Source: Microbispora catharanthi (GTDB taxonomy: Bacteria > Actinomycetota > Actinomycetes > Streptosporangiales > Streptosporangiaceae). Taken from it: DNA of 64,000 nucleotides. Location: positions 1 to 64,000 of the forward strand of contig NZ_VDMA02000029.1 in the NCBI RefSeq assembly GCF_006334915.2. The letters run 5' to 3'. Every line of letters starts with the position of its first letter. Position 1 is the stretch's first letter. Positions 8,139-15,903 of the stretch are shown here, one piece after another. The notes under the pieces are model-generated. The model ran no database searches, was not told the origin of the DNA, and saw only the letters and a program-made list of their open reading frames with translations. Position numbers and translations under genes: made by a program.

Positions 8139-9356
8139 CTACAGAGGAGTGGAGGCGGTGGTCTCGGGCACGAAGGCGATGCCGTCGAAGTGCTCGGCGA
8201 GCACCGTGGGCATGTAGCCGAGCTTGTAGGTGAACCGCCTCGCCACCGCCCCCCCGTAACTGCGCATGTGAAGGGGCTCGCCGAGCCATCGCGTCACGGC
8301 CTCCGGCCGTGGGCCGCTCCGCAGGTCGATCACGTGATCGCCCGGGTGAGCGGTGGCCAGGCGAGCCTCCACGATCGTCGGTCTCCGGACGAGCGGAACG
8401 CGGAAGGTGACCGGAGGCTTGGCCGGGTTCACCCTGCCGCATCGTCGCCGGCGGGCCCGGAACCGGCCCGCTCCGAAGAGCACGCCGAGTGCGTAGTACG
8501 CCTCGCCATGGCGCTGCCTGAGGTGCAGACCCATCGCGGGCACCGACCCGCCGCTGTGGCCGCCCTTCATGACGTGGCCGTTGTGCGCCCAGAGGGCGAC
8601 CTTGGCGTCCGGGTCGTGCAGGAGCAGGTCCACGTTGTCGGCGAGATAGCGGTCACGGGCGACGCTCACGGTCTGTGCGGGGTCGGGGTGCCGGAGCGGC
8701 CGGCTCGCGAGGTCGGCGCACTGGCGCACGATCCGCGCATGCGCCCGCGCCTCAAACGGGACGGAGGCGCCGGCCAGGAAGTCCTCCACGCGGCGGGCGT
8801 CGGCTTCGATCCGCCGGTCGAGCGGTGGGCCGACGCCCAGGCGCTTTCCGGCGAGGGGAGCGAGGGGGTCGAGCAGGCCCGGCGCGTCATCGCCGAGGTA
8901 GGTACGCAGGGCGTCCAGCGATGTCGCCGGATGCTGCGGGTCGATCCCCACGAACCTCACCTTCCGCGAGGCGGTGCGGTTGTGGTCGCGCAGCCACTCG
9001 ACGACCGCCAGCATCTCCGCCGTGTGCAACGTCCAGAAACCCAGCCCGGCGAGCGCCCCGACCGGATCGCCGGAGCCGCCCTGCACGTAGTCGTCCACGA
9101 CTCGGGACGCCGAGGCGCTGGCCTCCACCGCGAGCGTCGTGAAGCTCAGCTCCTCGACCAGGAACTCCAGCAACCGGTGCCTGATCAGGAAGAACTCCCG
9201 GCTGCCATGCGTGGCCTCGCCGAGCCCCACCACTCGCACGCCGTCCAGTACGACGCGGAGCGGCGCCAGGTCGTCGGTTCCGGCGCCCGGGTTCAGGCCG
9301 TTCAGCGGTATCGCTCGCGACCTGAGCCACTCCGCCACCTCGTCCTCGGTCGTCAT
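8139..9356 (-). CDS. Erythromycin esterase-family protein
   Basis: A 405-aa Ere-like hydrolase. Conserved family motifs include VVGLGEATHGSREFF near residues 30-45 (the His proposed as catalytic in Ere enzymes), FTTLAVEAS, FVGIDPQ and LWAHNGHV. Family members open macrolide lactones, but many relatives act on other substrates. Start ATG 9356 (MTTEDEV) is favoured. An ATG at 9374 also opens the frame, but it lies in the rearranged repeat at 9367-9404, so the native promoter and leader were probably replaced. Confidence 0.82.
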   Translation of the reverse strand: MTTEDEVAEWLRSRAIPLNGLNPGAGTDDLAPLRVVLDGVRVVGLGEATHGSREFFLIRHRLLEFLVEELSFTTLAVEASASASRVVDDYVQGGSGDPVGALAGLGFWTLHTAEMLAVVEWLRDHNRTASRKVRFVGIDPQHPATSLDALRTYLGDDAPGLLDPLAPLAGKRLGVGPPLDRRIEADARRVEDFLAGASVPFEARAHARIVRQCADLASRPLRHPDPAQTVSVARDRYLADNVDLLLHDPDAKVALWAHNGHVMKGGHSGGSVPAMGLHLRQRHGEAYYALGVLFGAGRFRARRRRCGRVNPAKPPVTFRVPLVRRPTIVEARLATAHPGDHVIDLRSGPRPEAVTRWLGEPLHMRSYGGAVARRFTYKLGYMPTVLAEHFDGIAFVPETTASTPL

Positions 9357-9366
9357 GCCGGGCGCG

Positions 9367-9404
9367 CTGGTCATGCGCCCGTGACGGTGCTGCGGCGTTG
9401 GAGG
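9367..9404 (-). repeat. 38-bp inverted repeat, copy B (displaced arsN end)
   Basis: This is the reverse complement of 1777-1814 with two mismatches. Immediately beyond it, 9406-9427 is a 22-bp exact copy of ArsN-coding positions 1555-1576 in the opposite relative orientation. The segment is therefore a mosaic of scraps from the fused arsM-arsN gene or a close relative. Confidence 0.8.
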
Positions 9405-9427
9405 GCTCCGTGTACGTCCACCCCGAT

Positions 9428-9580
9428 AACGCACGTCTCACCGCCCTCGTGGCAGGCGATCAGCGACAGCAGGCGCAGCAATACGGGATCGGCGACGGCC
9501 TTGAACAGCGGAGCGAGCTCGGCGGCCTCGCTCTCGGACAGCGGCGCGCGGCCCAGCGGCGCGCAACAGGCAACGGTCAC
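9428..9580 (-). pseudogene. Truncated ArsR-family regulator remnant
   Basis: Read from a GTG at 9580 on the minus strand, about 50 codons give CCAPLGRAPLSESEAAELAP, then LFKAVADPVLLRLLSLIACH and GGETCV. This is the N-terminal half of the other actinobacterial ArsR type (normally APLSxxxAAELAxxFKALxDPVRLRLLSLI...GGEACVCDL). The frame stops being ArsR just before the metal-binding CDL motif and continues into displaced arsN sequence, ending at 9371. The HTH recognition helix is missing, so it is non-functional. It is a relic of an older or larger ars operon. Confidence 0.75.
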
Positions 9581-11859
9581 CGGCGGTGACGGCTGATCGT
9601 TCCGCCGAGCCGGGCGGGCCGCCACATCAGCAGCACCACCGCCACGAAGGCGAGGGCGACCACCACGAAGAAGAGGACGTACGGGAAGGGGGCTTTCCCT
9701 TCCGGCTCTTCCACGGATGTCGGTTCCTCTACCGGGGCGATGCGATCGACGAGATCCTTCGCGGCCAGCTTGGGGTCGCCTTGGGGAGCGTGCCCGAGAT
9801 CGGTCGCTCCGGCGACCTGGAGCAGGTCCTGCCGCATCGGTTCGTCCGCCGCGCGGTTGACGAGCACGACCAGCCTGCGCTGCGGAAACGGCAGGTCCCG
9901 CGGAGCGGGGCGCTGGTAGCCCTCGAAGGCGCTCACACTCTCGGGCACGATCGCGGCGTCGGCGCGGCCCTCGGCCAGCAGACGCGAGATCTCCTGGGCC
10001 GGCACGGTGGTCAGCCGGACTCCGTGATCGGTCAGCGCGCGCAACTGCTCCCCGCCGATCGTGTTGCGGATGAGGATGTCGTCGCCCTCGCCGGGGTGGT
10101 CGAGGAACCTGCCCGGCTTGACGCCGTCCCTGACGAGCAGGACGTCGGTGCTCGTCACCCGAAGGTCCGCCAGCTCGCTGAGGCCCCGTGCCTGCAGGCC
10201 CTCCCGTACGTCCCTGCCGGAGTACTGACCGCCGCCGACCGACTCGAGGACGTCGAGGTCGTACGCGATGGTCACGGCCGGCACACCGGCGGGCGGCGTG
10301 ACGCTCGTGGGATCGATCGTCACGATGGCCGGGGCGTAGCCGTCGCGGCGGAGCCTCTCGGCGAAGGCCTCGGCGGCGTACCGCTGGTCGGCGGGCGCCT
10401 GGACGACGACCGCCGGCGGCGCAGGGGCGAGGGCCTCCGGTGGGGATTCGCCGGCGTCGCCCAGGGTCAGGAACACGGCCACGACGGCCACCGCGACGAG
10501 CGCGGCCGTGCCCGTAATGATCAACGCCAGGCGCACTCGCCGGTCCGGGGCCCGCCAGGTCCGCCGGCGCTCGGCGGTAGGCGTGCCCATGAGGAGAGCG
10601 AGCTTCTGCCGGACGGTCTCCGGCGTGCTCGGCGAGCAGATCAGGGCGTCGGCGGCGTCCTGGCTGGACTGCCTCCACATCTCCTCGGCCGGGAAAGCCG
10701 CGTCCACGAGCCGCGCGTAGAGCCGGGTCGCGTCATTTCGTGAATCGATCACACTGCGAAAGCAGTTGCGCTGGAGCAGCACCCTCTGGAGGTGCTGCCG
10801 GGTGGTGGGGCTCGTGCCCGAGCGAGCCAGATCCTCGACCGCGGCGCGGACGTCCTTGGCGTATGCGAGCGCGTCGGCCAGCGCCTCGGTGTAGGCGTTT
10901 CCCGCGCCGTTCCGGTACGCCACCGTGGTGTCCGTGGGGGCCACAGTGTCGATGGAGCTCACGGGCAGGGCGGGAGGAGGGCCGGGCGGGGAGTGATCCG
11001 GCTCGGGTTCGGGCTCCGCCGCCACGGAACCGGACTGCTCGACCAGCTGAAGCACCTTGGGCCGGTCCTTCTCGATCGACAGCGGCTCGGTCTGCCGGGC
11101 GAGCCTGGCGATCATCTCCGTCGCCGGGACGTCCGACCGTGTGTAGAACTGGTGGCAGAGTTTCGAGGGCGTCTGGTCGAGGACGCTGTCGGCCGCGCGT
11201 CCCCAGACCACCGTCTGCGCCCCCTCGGGGGCATACCGCGCGAACGACAGCTTGATGCTGTGCTCGCTTGTGCTGCTGGTCCAGGTGGCGGCGGTGAATC
11301 TGGTCCGCGTCCCGTACGGCAGCAGCGCCGCGACGGTGTCCGCGAATCGCAGTCGATCGATCATGGGGACGGTGTCGGCGCCGACGACGCACACGGGCCG
11401 GCCGTTCAGCAGCAGCGCCGCGGCGGAGAGCGTGTCCGGCCCGGGTGCCATGGCCTCCGGGTCGTACGGCGGCACGGCCACGGTCAGCGGAGGCCGCGGC
11501 TCCAGCGGCAACGCGGCGAAGGCGGTGTAGAGCGCCGTGTACGACACCGGCTGATCGACGAGCTGCTCGTACGGCACGTAGAACCATCGGGTGTAGGCGA
11601 TCTTGCGGTTGGCGAAGTCACGGTGACCCGACCACTCCCGGATCGCCAGAACCAGGTAGTGGGAGATCTGTCCGTTCTCACTGATCCTCGCGGTGCCGAT
11701 CGTCACCTGGGGCAGGTCGCCGGCGGTGCTCGCGGTGTAGCGGTGCCTGAGCTTGTCGAACACCCCGCGGTCGAGCCGCCCGTCGCTCCACTCCAGCAGG
11801 CCGTATTCGTCGTAGCTGCCGGGCCGCTTGCCTTCCAGCGCCCACTCGAAACCGATCAC
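9577..11859 (-). CDS. GTPase-associated (GAP1-like) membrane protein with extracellular solute-binding-like domain
   Basis: A 760-aa protein in four parts. Residues 1-270 resemble the N-terminal and middle domains of GTPase-associated protein 1 families (FEWALEGKRPGSYDEYGLLE at the N-terminus). Residues 275-440 are a Pro-rich linker plus a helical domain. A transmembrane helix lies around 442-464. Residues about 483-720 form an alpha/beta domain resembling OpuAC-like periplasmic binding proteins, with a second helix around 725-748. The GTG start at 11859 overlaps the upstream stop as GTGA, so it is the third gene of a coupled trio. The cytosolic part may act on the GTPase next door while the outer domain senses a ligand. 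Family naming is from memory of Pfam GAP1 descriptions; the role is inferred. Confidence 0.65.
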   Translation of the reverse strand: MIGFEWALEGKRPGSYDEYGLLEWSDGRLDRGVFDKLRHRYTASTAGDLPQVTIGTARISENGQISHYLVLAIREWSGHRDFANRKIAYTRWFYVPYEQLVDQPVSYTALYTAFAALPLEPRPPLTVAVPPYDPEAMAPGPDTLSAAALLLNGRPVCVVGADTVPMIDRLRFADTVAALLPYGTRTRFTAATWTSSTSEHSIKLSFARYAPEGAQTVVWGRAADSVLDQTPSKLCHQFYTRSDVPATEMIARLARQTEPLSIEKDRPKVLQLVEQSGSVAAEPEPEPDHSPPGPPPALPVSSIDTVAPTDTTVAYRNGAGNAYTEALADALAYAKDVRAAVEDLARSGTSPTTRQHLQRVLLQRNCFRSVIDSRNDATRLYARLVDAAFPAEEMWRQSSQDAADALICSPSTPETVRQKLALLMGTPTAERRRTWRAPDRRVRLALIITGTAALVAVAVVAVFLTLGDAGESPPEALAPAPPAVVVQAPADQRYAAEAFAERLRRDGYAPAIVTIDPTSVTPPAGVPAVTIAYDLDVLESVGGGQYSGRDVREGLQARGLSELADLRVTSTDVLLVRDGVKPGRFLDHPGEGDDILIRNTIGGEQLRALTDHGVRLTTVPAQEISRLLAEGRADAAIVPESVSAFEGYQRPAPRDLPFPQRRLVVLVNRAADEPMRQDLLQVAGATDLGHAPQGDPKLAAKDLVDRIAPVEEPTSVEEPEGKAPFPYVLFFVVVALAFVAVVLLMWRPARLGGTISRHRR

Positions 11860-12854
11860 CGTGGACCGCCGGCGGCGAGGCGCCGACCGAGCCACAGCAT
11901 GGGCTCGACGACGTTGATGGGATGGACCTGCCCCCGGATCCGCAGCTCCCTGCCCGCCTCCGGCAGCAGGTTCTGGTAGTCGTTCCGGTCGAACGTCTTC
12001 GTGTGCGGCCGTACGTAGAAGCCGATCGACGAGGTGACGAAGAACTCGACGCGGGTGCGGTGGAAGAACTGGTCCAGGGCGTTGACGACCATGTCCGCGT
12101 TGCCGCTGGCGGACACCTCGCACAGCGCCCGGAACAGGTCGCGGGCGTCCTCGCTGGTCACCCGGGGGAATCCGTACTCGTCGTCGGGCGCGGAGTCGAG
12201 CAGGTGCAGCTTCTCCGCGGTCTCGAGCACGCGGGGGTCGTCGAACTTGGTGATGCAGACCGCGACGTGGTGGGGGAGCATCCCGTCCCGCAGCTCTCCG
12301 GTCTCGAGCATCTTCTCGGCGAGACGGGTGAGCGGCGGGTGGAGGTGGTCGAAGGCGTCACCGAGCTCGAACTCCCGGATGGGGTCGAAGAGGAAGACCA
12401 GGCCACGGCTCTTCACCAGGTTGTCCATCAGGCGCCCGCGCAGGTCGTCGCCCACCCCGGAGCCGTTCCCCGTGTGAAGGGGACCGGCGCTGAACAGACC
12501 GCCCGGCGCGTCGACCATGCTGATGCCGATCTTCAGCGGTGGGGTGGGCCGGGCTTTGCGGAGCCACCGGCGCTCCTGCCGCCCGGCCGGCCCGACCAGC
12601 GTCCAGCGGTAGTGCTCCAGGCTCTGGCTCGCCTCCGGGAAGATCTTCCCGTTCGACAGCGCGTTCGTTCTCTCGATGAGGTAGTCGGACGAGGCGGCGT
12701 CGGAGCCGATGATCTTCCAGTCGTCCTTCCGCCGCATCAGCGCGATGTTCAGGGCGGCCAGAAGCGTGGTCTTGCCGCTGCCGGGGGCGCCCCACATGGC
12801 GATGTCGTGGGCCGGTGGTCCCTGCGCCGGGTCGGACTGCATGTCTGGTCTCAC
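11856..12854 (-). CDS. P-loop GTPase (TRAFAC/DO-GTPase-like)
   Basis: A 332-aa soluble GTPase. The G1 loop is WGAPGSGKTTLL (21-32), the G3-like DAPGG is at 115-119, and the G4-like TKFDD is at 202-206, where TKxD replaces NKxD. TSSIGFY (274-280) is a possible G5 element. The length and the long insert between G3 and G4 match GTPases found beside GAP1 and vWA proteins in predicted conflict systems. GTG 12854 overlaps the vWA-like gene's stop as GTGA, and its own stop overlaps the next gene the same way, so fixed stoichiometry is likely. Confidence 0.78.
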   Translation of the reverse strand: MRPDMQSDPAQGPPAHDIAMWGAPGSGKTTLLAALNIALMRRKDDWKIIGSDAASSDYLIERTNALSNGKIFPEASQSLEHYRWTLVGPAGRQERRWLRKARPTPPLKIGISMVDAPGGLFSAGPLHTGNGSGVGDDLRGRLMDNLVKSRGLVFLFDPIREFELGDAFDHLHPPLTRLAEKMLETGELRDGMLPHHVAVCITKFDDPRVLETAEKLHLLDSAPDDEYGFPRVTSEDARDLFRALCEVSASGNADMVVNALDQFFHRTRVEFFVTSSIGFYVRPHTKTFDRNDYQNLLPEAGRELRIRGQVHPINVVEPMLWLGRRLAAGGPR

Positions 12855-14281
12855 TCCGTCTCGTCGAGGAGGGGGAACGGGATGGGGAGGGCGTCGGGCG
12901 CGGCCAGTCCCAGGTCTGCGGCCAGCCCCCGGATGTCGAGGGCGTCGAGATGTGCGAGCGCGTTCGCGCCGAGCTGACGCCAGGCCGGGTGCGCGGAGGT
13001 GTCCTGGCGGTCGCAGATCGCGGCGAGCACGGTGTCCGGCCGGCTCCGGACGCGGCCCAGGAGTAACCGCCAGTCGTGCGGGCGCGGGCAGGGCAGGATC
13101 AGCGACCGGTTCGTACGCGCCGGGTGCGGCGGGCGGTCGCCGACCGTGAGCAGGACCGTGCGCACCTGCTCCGACGTCGCGAGCCGCCGGGCCACGGCGT
13201 CCAGCATGTCCTCCACCTGGGCGGCGTGCGGATAGTAGGGGTAGCCCTCGGTGATCGTGCCGCGCTCCTCCAGCCACTCCAGGGCGGCCAGCGCGCGCTC
13301 GGGCGTGGCCTGCCACGCGGCGACCTCCACCGGATGCTCTCCGGCCGACCGGTGGTCGTAGGAGTGCGCGCCGTACGCCACGAGGGAGACCCGCAGGAGG
13401 CCCGCGAGCTCGGCGGACAGATGACTGACCATCTGGCGTACTCGGCTCAGGCGCTCCTCCACCTTCGCGTCGGGCCCGCACACCTCCACCGCGCAGATCA
13501 GGTGCGCCGGCCCGGCCTTGGGCGGCAGCTGCGACGGCGCCGCCGCCACGAGGTCGCTCCAGCCGCGCGGGTCCCGGGCCAGCTCGGGCACGCCGGTGAA
13601 TCGCACCTTCCCCGGTCGCACCAGCTCGGCCGTCAGCAGGTAACGGCCGGGGGTGAGCCTGGCGCTGTGCACCGACAGCAGCCTGGGCTCCCGGCCCTGC
13701 CAGGTGACCACGGCGAACGCGGTGCCGTACTCGTCGCCGGGCTCGCACCGCACGGGCACCTCGGCCCGGGTCCCGGGAAGGGTGCCGATCGGGAACAACT
13801 GCTTGCTTCCCAGCCGCAGTCGCCCGCTCGCGTGGTCGGCACGCAAGACGACCAGGTCGTACGACCGTGACAGCGGGTCGGAGGCCAGGACATCCTCGAC
13901 GATCGCGATGACCGGCCCGTCACAGGGGAGAACGGCGGCGGGCCGCACCTCGCCCAGCCAGCCGAGCGCCCGGTTGGCCTCCGCGCCGTCAGGAAACGAG
14001 CAGACGAGGACGACCTCGTCGGCGGAGAGCAGGTCGGCGGCCCGGAGCACGGCCTGCCGGGAGGACTCGTGCCCCCACCCCTGCTCGGAGTCGGAGGTCA
14101 GGTCCTCCCATGACGACGACCAGTAGTGGCAGCGAGGCCTGCCGTTGTCGTCCCGGTGGATTCGGAAGACGGTCATGCCGTCGGCGGCGACCTCCACGAC
14201 TGTGAGGCGGCCGGTGGCGGTGAGCCCCGCAACGGCTCGGGCGACGGCCTTGCGAAGCAGAGCCTTGTCGGGCTCTGACAC
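12851..14281 (-). CDS. vWA-like adaptor protein of the GTPase module
   Basis: A 476-aa soluble protein and first gene of the coupled trio. Residues 1-135 are alpha/beta. Residues 140-235 form a beta-rich sandwich with DLVVLRADHASGRLRLGSKQ and PGRYLLTAELV. Residues 258-420 look like a von Willebrand A fold (AHLICAVEVCGP, RVSLVAYGAHSYDH, VRTVLLTVGDRPPHP). The canonical MIDAS DxSxS is replaced by AVEVCGP, so metal-dependent binding may be lost. The C-terminal helical tail is around 430-476. vWA domains typically scaffold NTPase assemblies. The exact domain family is uncertain. Confidence 0.6.
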   Translation of the reverse strand: MSEPDKALLRKAVARAVAGLTATGRLTVVEVAADGMTVFRIHRDDNGRPRCHYWSSSWEDLTSDSEQGWGHESSRQAVLRAADLLSADEVVLVCSFPDGAEANRALGWLGEVRPAAVLPCDGPVIAIVEDVLASDPLSRSYDLVVLRADHASGRLRLGSKQLFPIGTLPGTRAEVPVRCEPGDEYGTAFAVVTWQGREPRLLSVHSARLTPGRYLLTAELVRPGKVRFTGVPELARDPRGWSDLVAAAPSQLPPKAGPAHLICAVEVCGPDAKVEERLSRVRQMVSHLSAELAGLLRVSLVAYGAHSYDHRSAGEHPVEVAAWQATPERALAALEWLEERGTITEGYPYYPHAAQVEDMLDAVARRLATSEQVRTVLLTVGDRPPHPARTNRSLILPCPRPHDWRLLLGRVRSRPDTVLAAICDRQDTSAHPAWRQLGANALAHLDALDIRGLAADLGLAAPDALPIPFPLLDETE

Positions 14282-14499
14282 GGATCCTCCGTTGATTGTC
14301 CTACTCGTCGCTCCCGTCCCCCTATATCCGAACTAGCGGGTAACAACGAAAAGACGACTTGTCATAACGGTAGGGTTCTTGTTGTGTCGATGCGTCGAAT
14401 CATTCTCAGTTTCCCGCAATCTTACGGCGGGGATCTACGATAGCCCGAGTCTCGAGCGTTATGCCACGTTCCAATATGTGCGCGTAGGCGAGGAGAAAC
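14282..14499. promoter_or_regulatory. Divergent promoter region of the GTPase/DUF4407 locus
   Basis: This 218-bp, comparatively AT-rich gap separates the minus-strand GTPase trio from the plus-strand DUF4407-kinase pair. It must hold both promoters, implying coordinated expression. I see no clean -35/-10 pair or large dyad that can be assigned with confidence. An AGGAG ribosome site precedes the ATG at 14500. Confidence 0.4.
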
Positions 14500-15903
14500 A
14501 TGAGGCGGTTTCTGATTGCGCTGTCCGGAGCGCGGCCTGAGGTGCTCGAACGGTGTCCGAGCGAGTATGGGAAGTTCGAGGGCATCGGCGGAGCCGTGCT
14601 CACGACGGCCGTCCTCGCGGTCGTCTCGATGACGTTCGCCCTCAACAGCGCCCTGGGCGTCAACGTCGTCCTGGCCGTCCTCGCCGCGCTGGTCTGGGGC
14701 CTGATGATCCTGAGCCTCGACCGCTGGCTGGTCAGCACGATGAAGGCGGACGCCCCCCGTCGCTGGCCGCTGGCCGTTCCGCGCGTTCTCATGGCGCTCC
14801 TGCTCGGATTCGTCATCTCCACGCCATTAGTGCTCCAGATCTTCCGGTCCGAAATCGATGCCCAAATCGTCCAGATCAAGCAGCAGCGTGCGGACACGTT
14901 CGCCGCGCGGCAGCAGCAGGGCAACGTCGGCAAGGACGTCGGCCAGCTCCGCAAAGAGGTGGCGGACCTGGAGAAAGTCATCTCCTCCGGTGGTGACGTG
15001 CCCATCGATACCGGGCAGGACCCGAACGTCAAGGCGCTGACCGCCGAGCGCGCCAAGCAGCAGAAGCTGGCCGACAAGCACTACAACGAGTGGCAGTGCC
15101 AGCTGTACGGAGGACCGTCGTGTCCGAAGAAGGGCGACGGCCCTCTCGCCCAGGACAGCCGGCGCGCGTACGAGAAGGACAAGCGGCGGATCGACCTGAT
15201 CAACCGGCAGATCGAGGACCGGAAGCGGGAGCTGAACGCCGGCAGCGAGGAGGCCAAGCAGGCCCGCCTCGCGAGCGCGCAGGACGCCCTGCCCAAGGCG
15301 AAGGCGCAGCTCGACGCCGGAATCAAGCGGCAGGCGGACCTCCAGACGTCCTTCGACGCGGAGAACATGGCGACCAACGGCCTGCTCATCCGCATCCAGG
15401 CGCTCAACGAGGTGACCGGCAAGGACAGCAGCCTCGGCGTCACCCGCCTGCTGCTGTTCCTGCTGTTCCTCCTCATCGAGTGCCTGCCGGTCACGATCAA
15501 GCTGATGCAGCGGCCGGGCAACTACGAGAAGGTCCTCGCGCTGGCAGAGAAGCACGAGTTCCGGGACGCGCGGGGCACCTTCGCCTCGCCGGGCGCCTTC
15601 ACCTCGCAGGGCACGGGCGGCCCCGGGACACCTGCCTCGCCCCCGGGTCGCTCGCAGGACGTCTGGCGCATCTGGTCCCGTACGGGCGAAACCGGCCCCC
15701 AACCGGTCGTCACCGTCCCCGAGGACGGCGAGGCGTACCGGGGACCCACCGGCACCCGCGCGGAGACCGTCGGCGAGACCGACGTGTACGACTCGATGGA
15801 GGACCAGGAACTGAGGCGGATGCCGGACGCCAGGACCATGCGGGTTCCTCGCACCGGCGCCGAGCGCCCCGGCGGTGTCGAGCTGCTGCCCGATGACGAC
15901 TGA
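14500..15903 (+). CDS. DUF4407 membrane protein with extracellular coiled coil
   Basis: A 467-aa protein of the DUF4407 type. Two membrane helices lie around 30-52 and 54-74, and a third around 92-114. A long external coiled coil (118-310, rich in Gln/Lys/Asp) carries two Cys at 200 and 208. A fourth helix spans 314-336, followed by a flexible cytosolic tail (340-467) rich in Thr, Pro and Ser that ends at the kinase gene. The tail is a plausible substrate of that kinase. DUF4407 proteins recur beside GTPase and other NTPase conflict modules and may act as membrane effectors. The start has an AGGAG site at 14491-14495. Confidence 0.8.
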   Translation: MRRFLIALSGARPEVLERCPSEYGKFEGIGGAVLTTAVLAVVSMTFALNSALGVNVVLAVLAALVWGLMILSLDRWLVSTMKADAPRRWPLAVPRVLMALLLGFVISTPLVLQIFRSEIDAQIVQIKQQRADTFAARQQQGNVGKDVGQLRKEVADLEKVISSGGDVPIDTGQDPNVKALTAERAKQQKLADKHYNEWQCQLYGGPSCPKKGDGPLAQDSRRAYEKDKRRIDLINRQIEDRKRELNAGSEEAKQARLASAQDALPKAKAQLDAGIKRQADLQTSFDAENMATNGLLIRIQALNEVTGKDSSLGVTRLLLFLLFLLIECLPVTIKLMQRPGNYEKVLALAEKHEFRDARGTFASPGAFTSQGTGGPGTPASPPGRSQDVWRIWSRTGETGPQPVVTVPEDGEAYRGPTGTRAETVGETDVYDSMEDQELRRMPDARTMRVPRTGAERPGGVELLPDDD

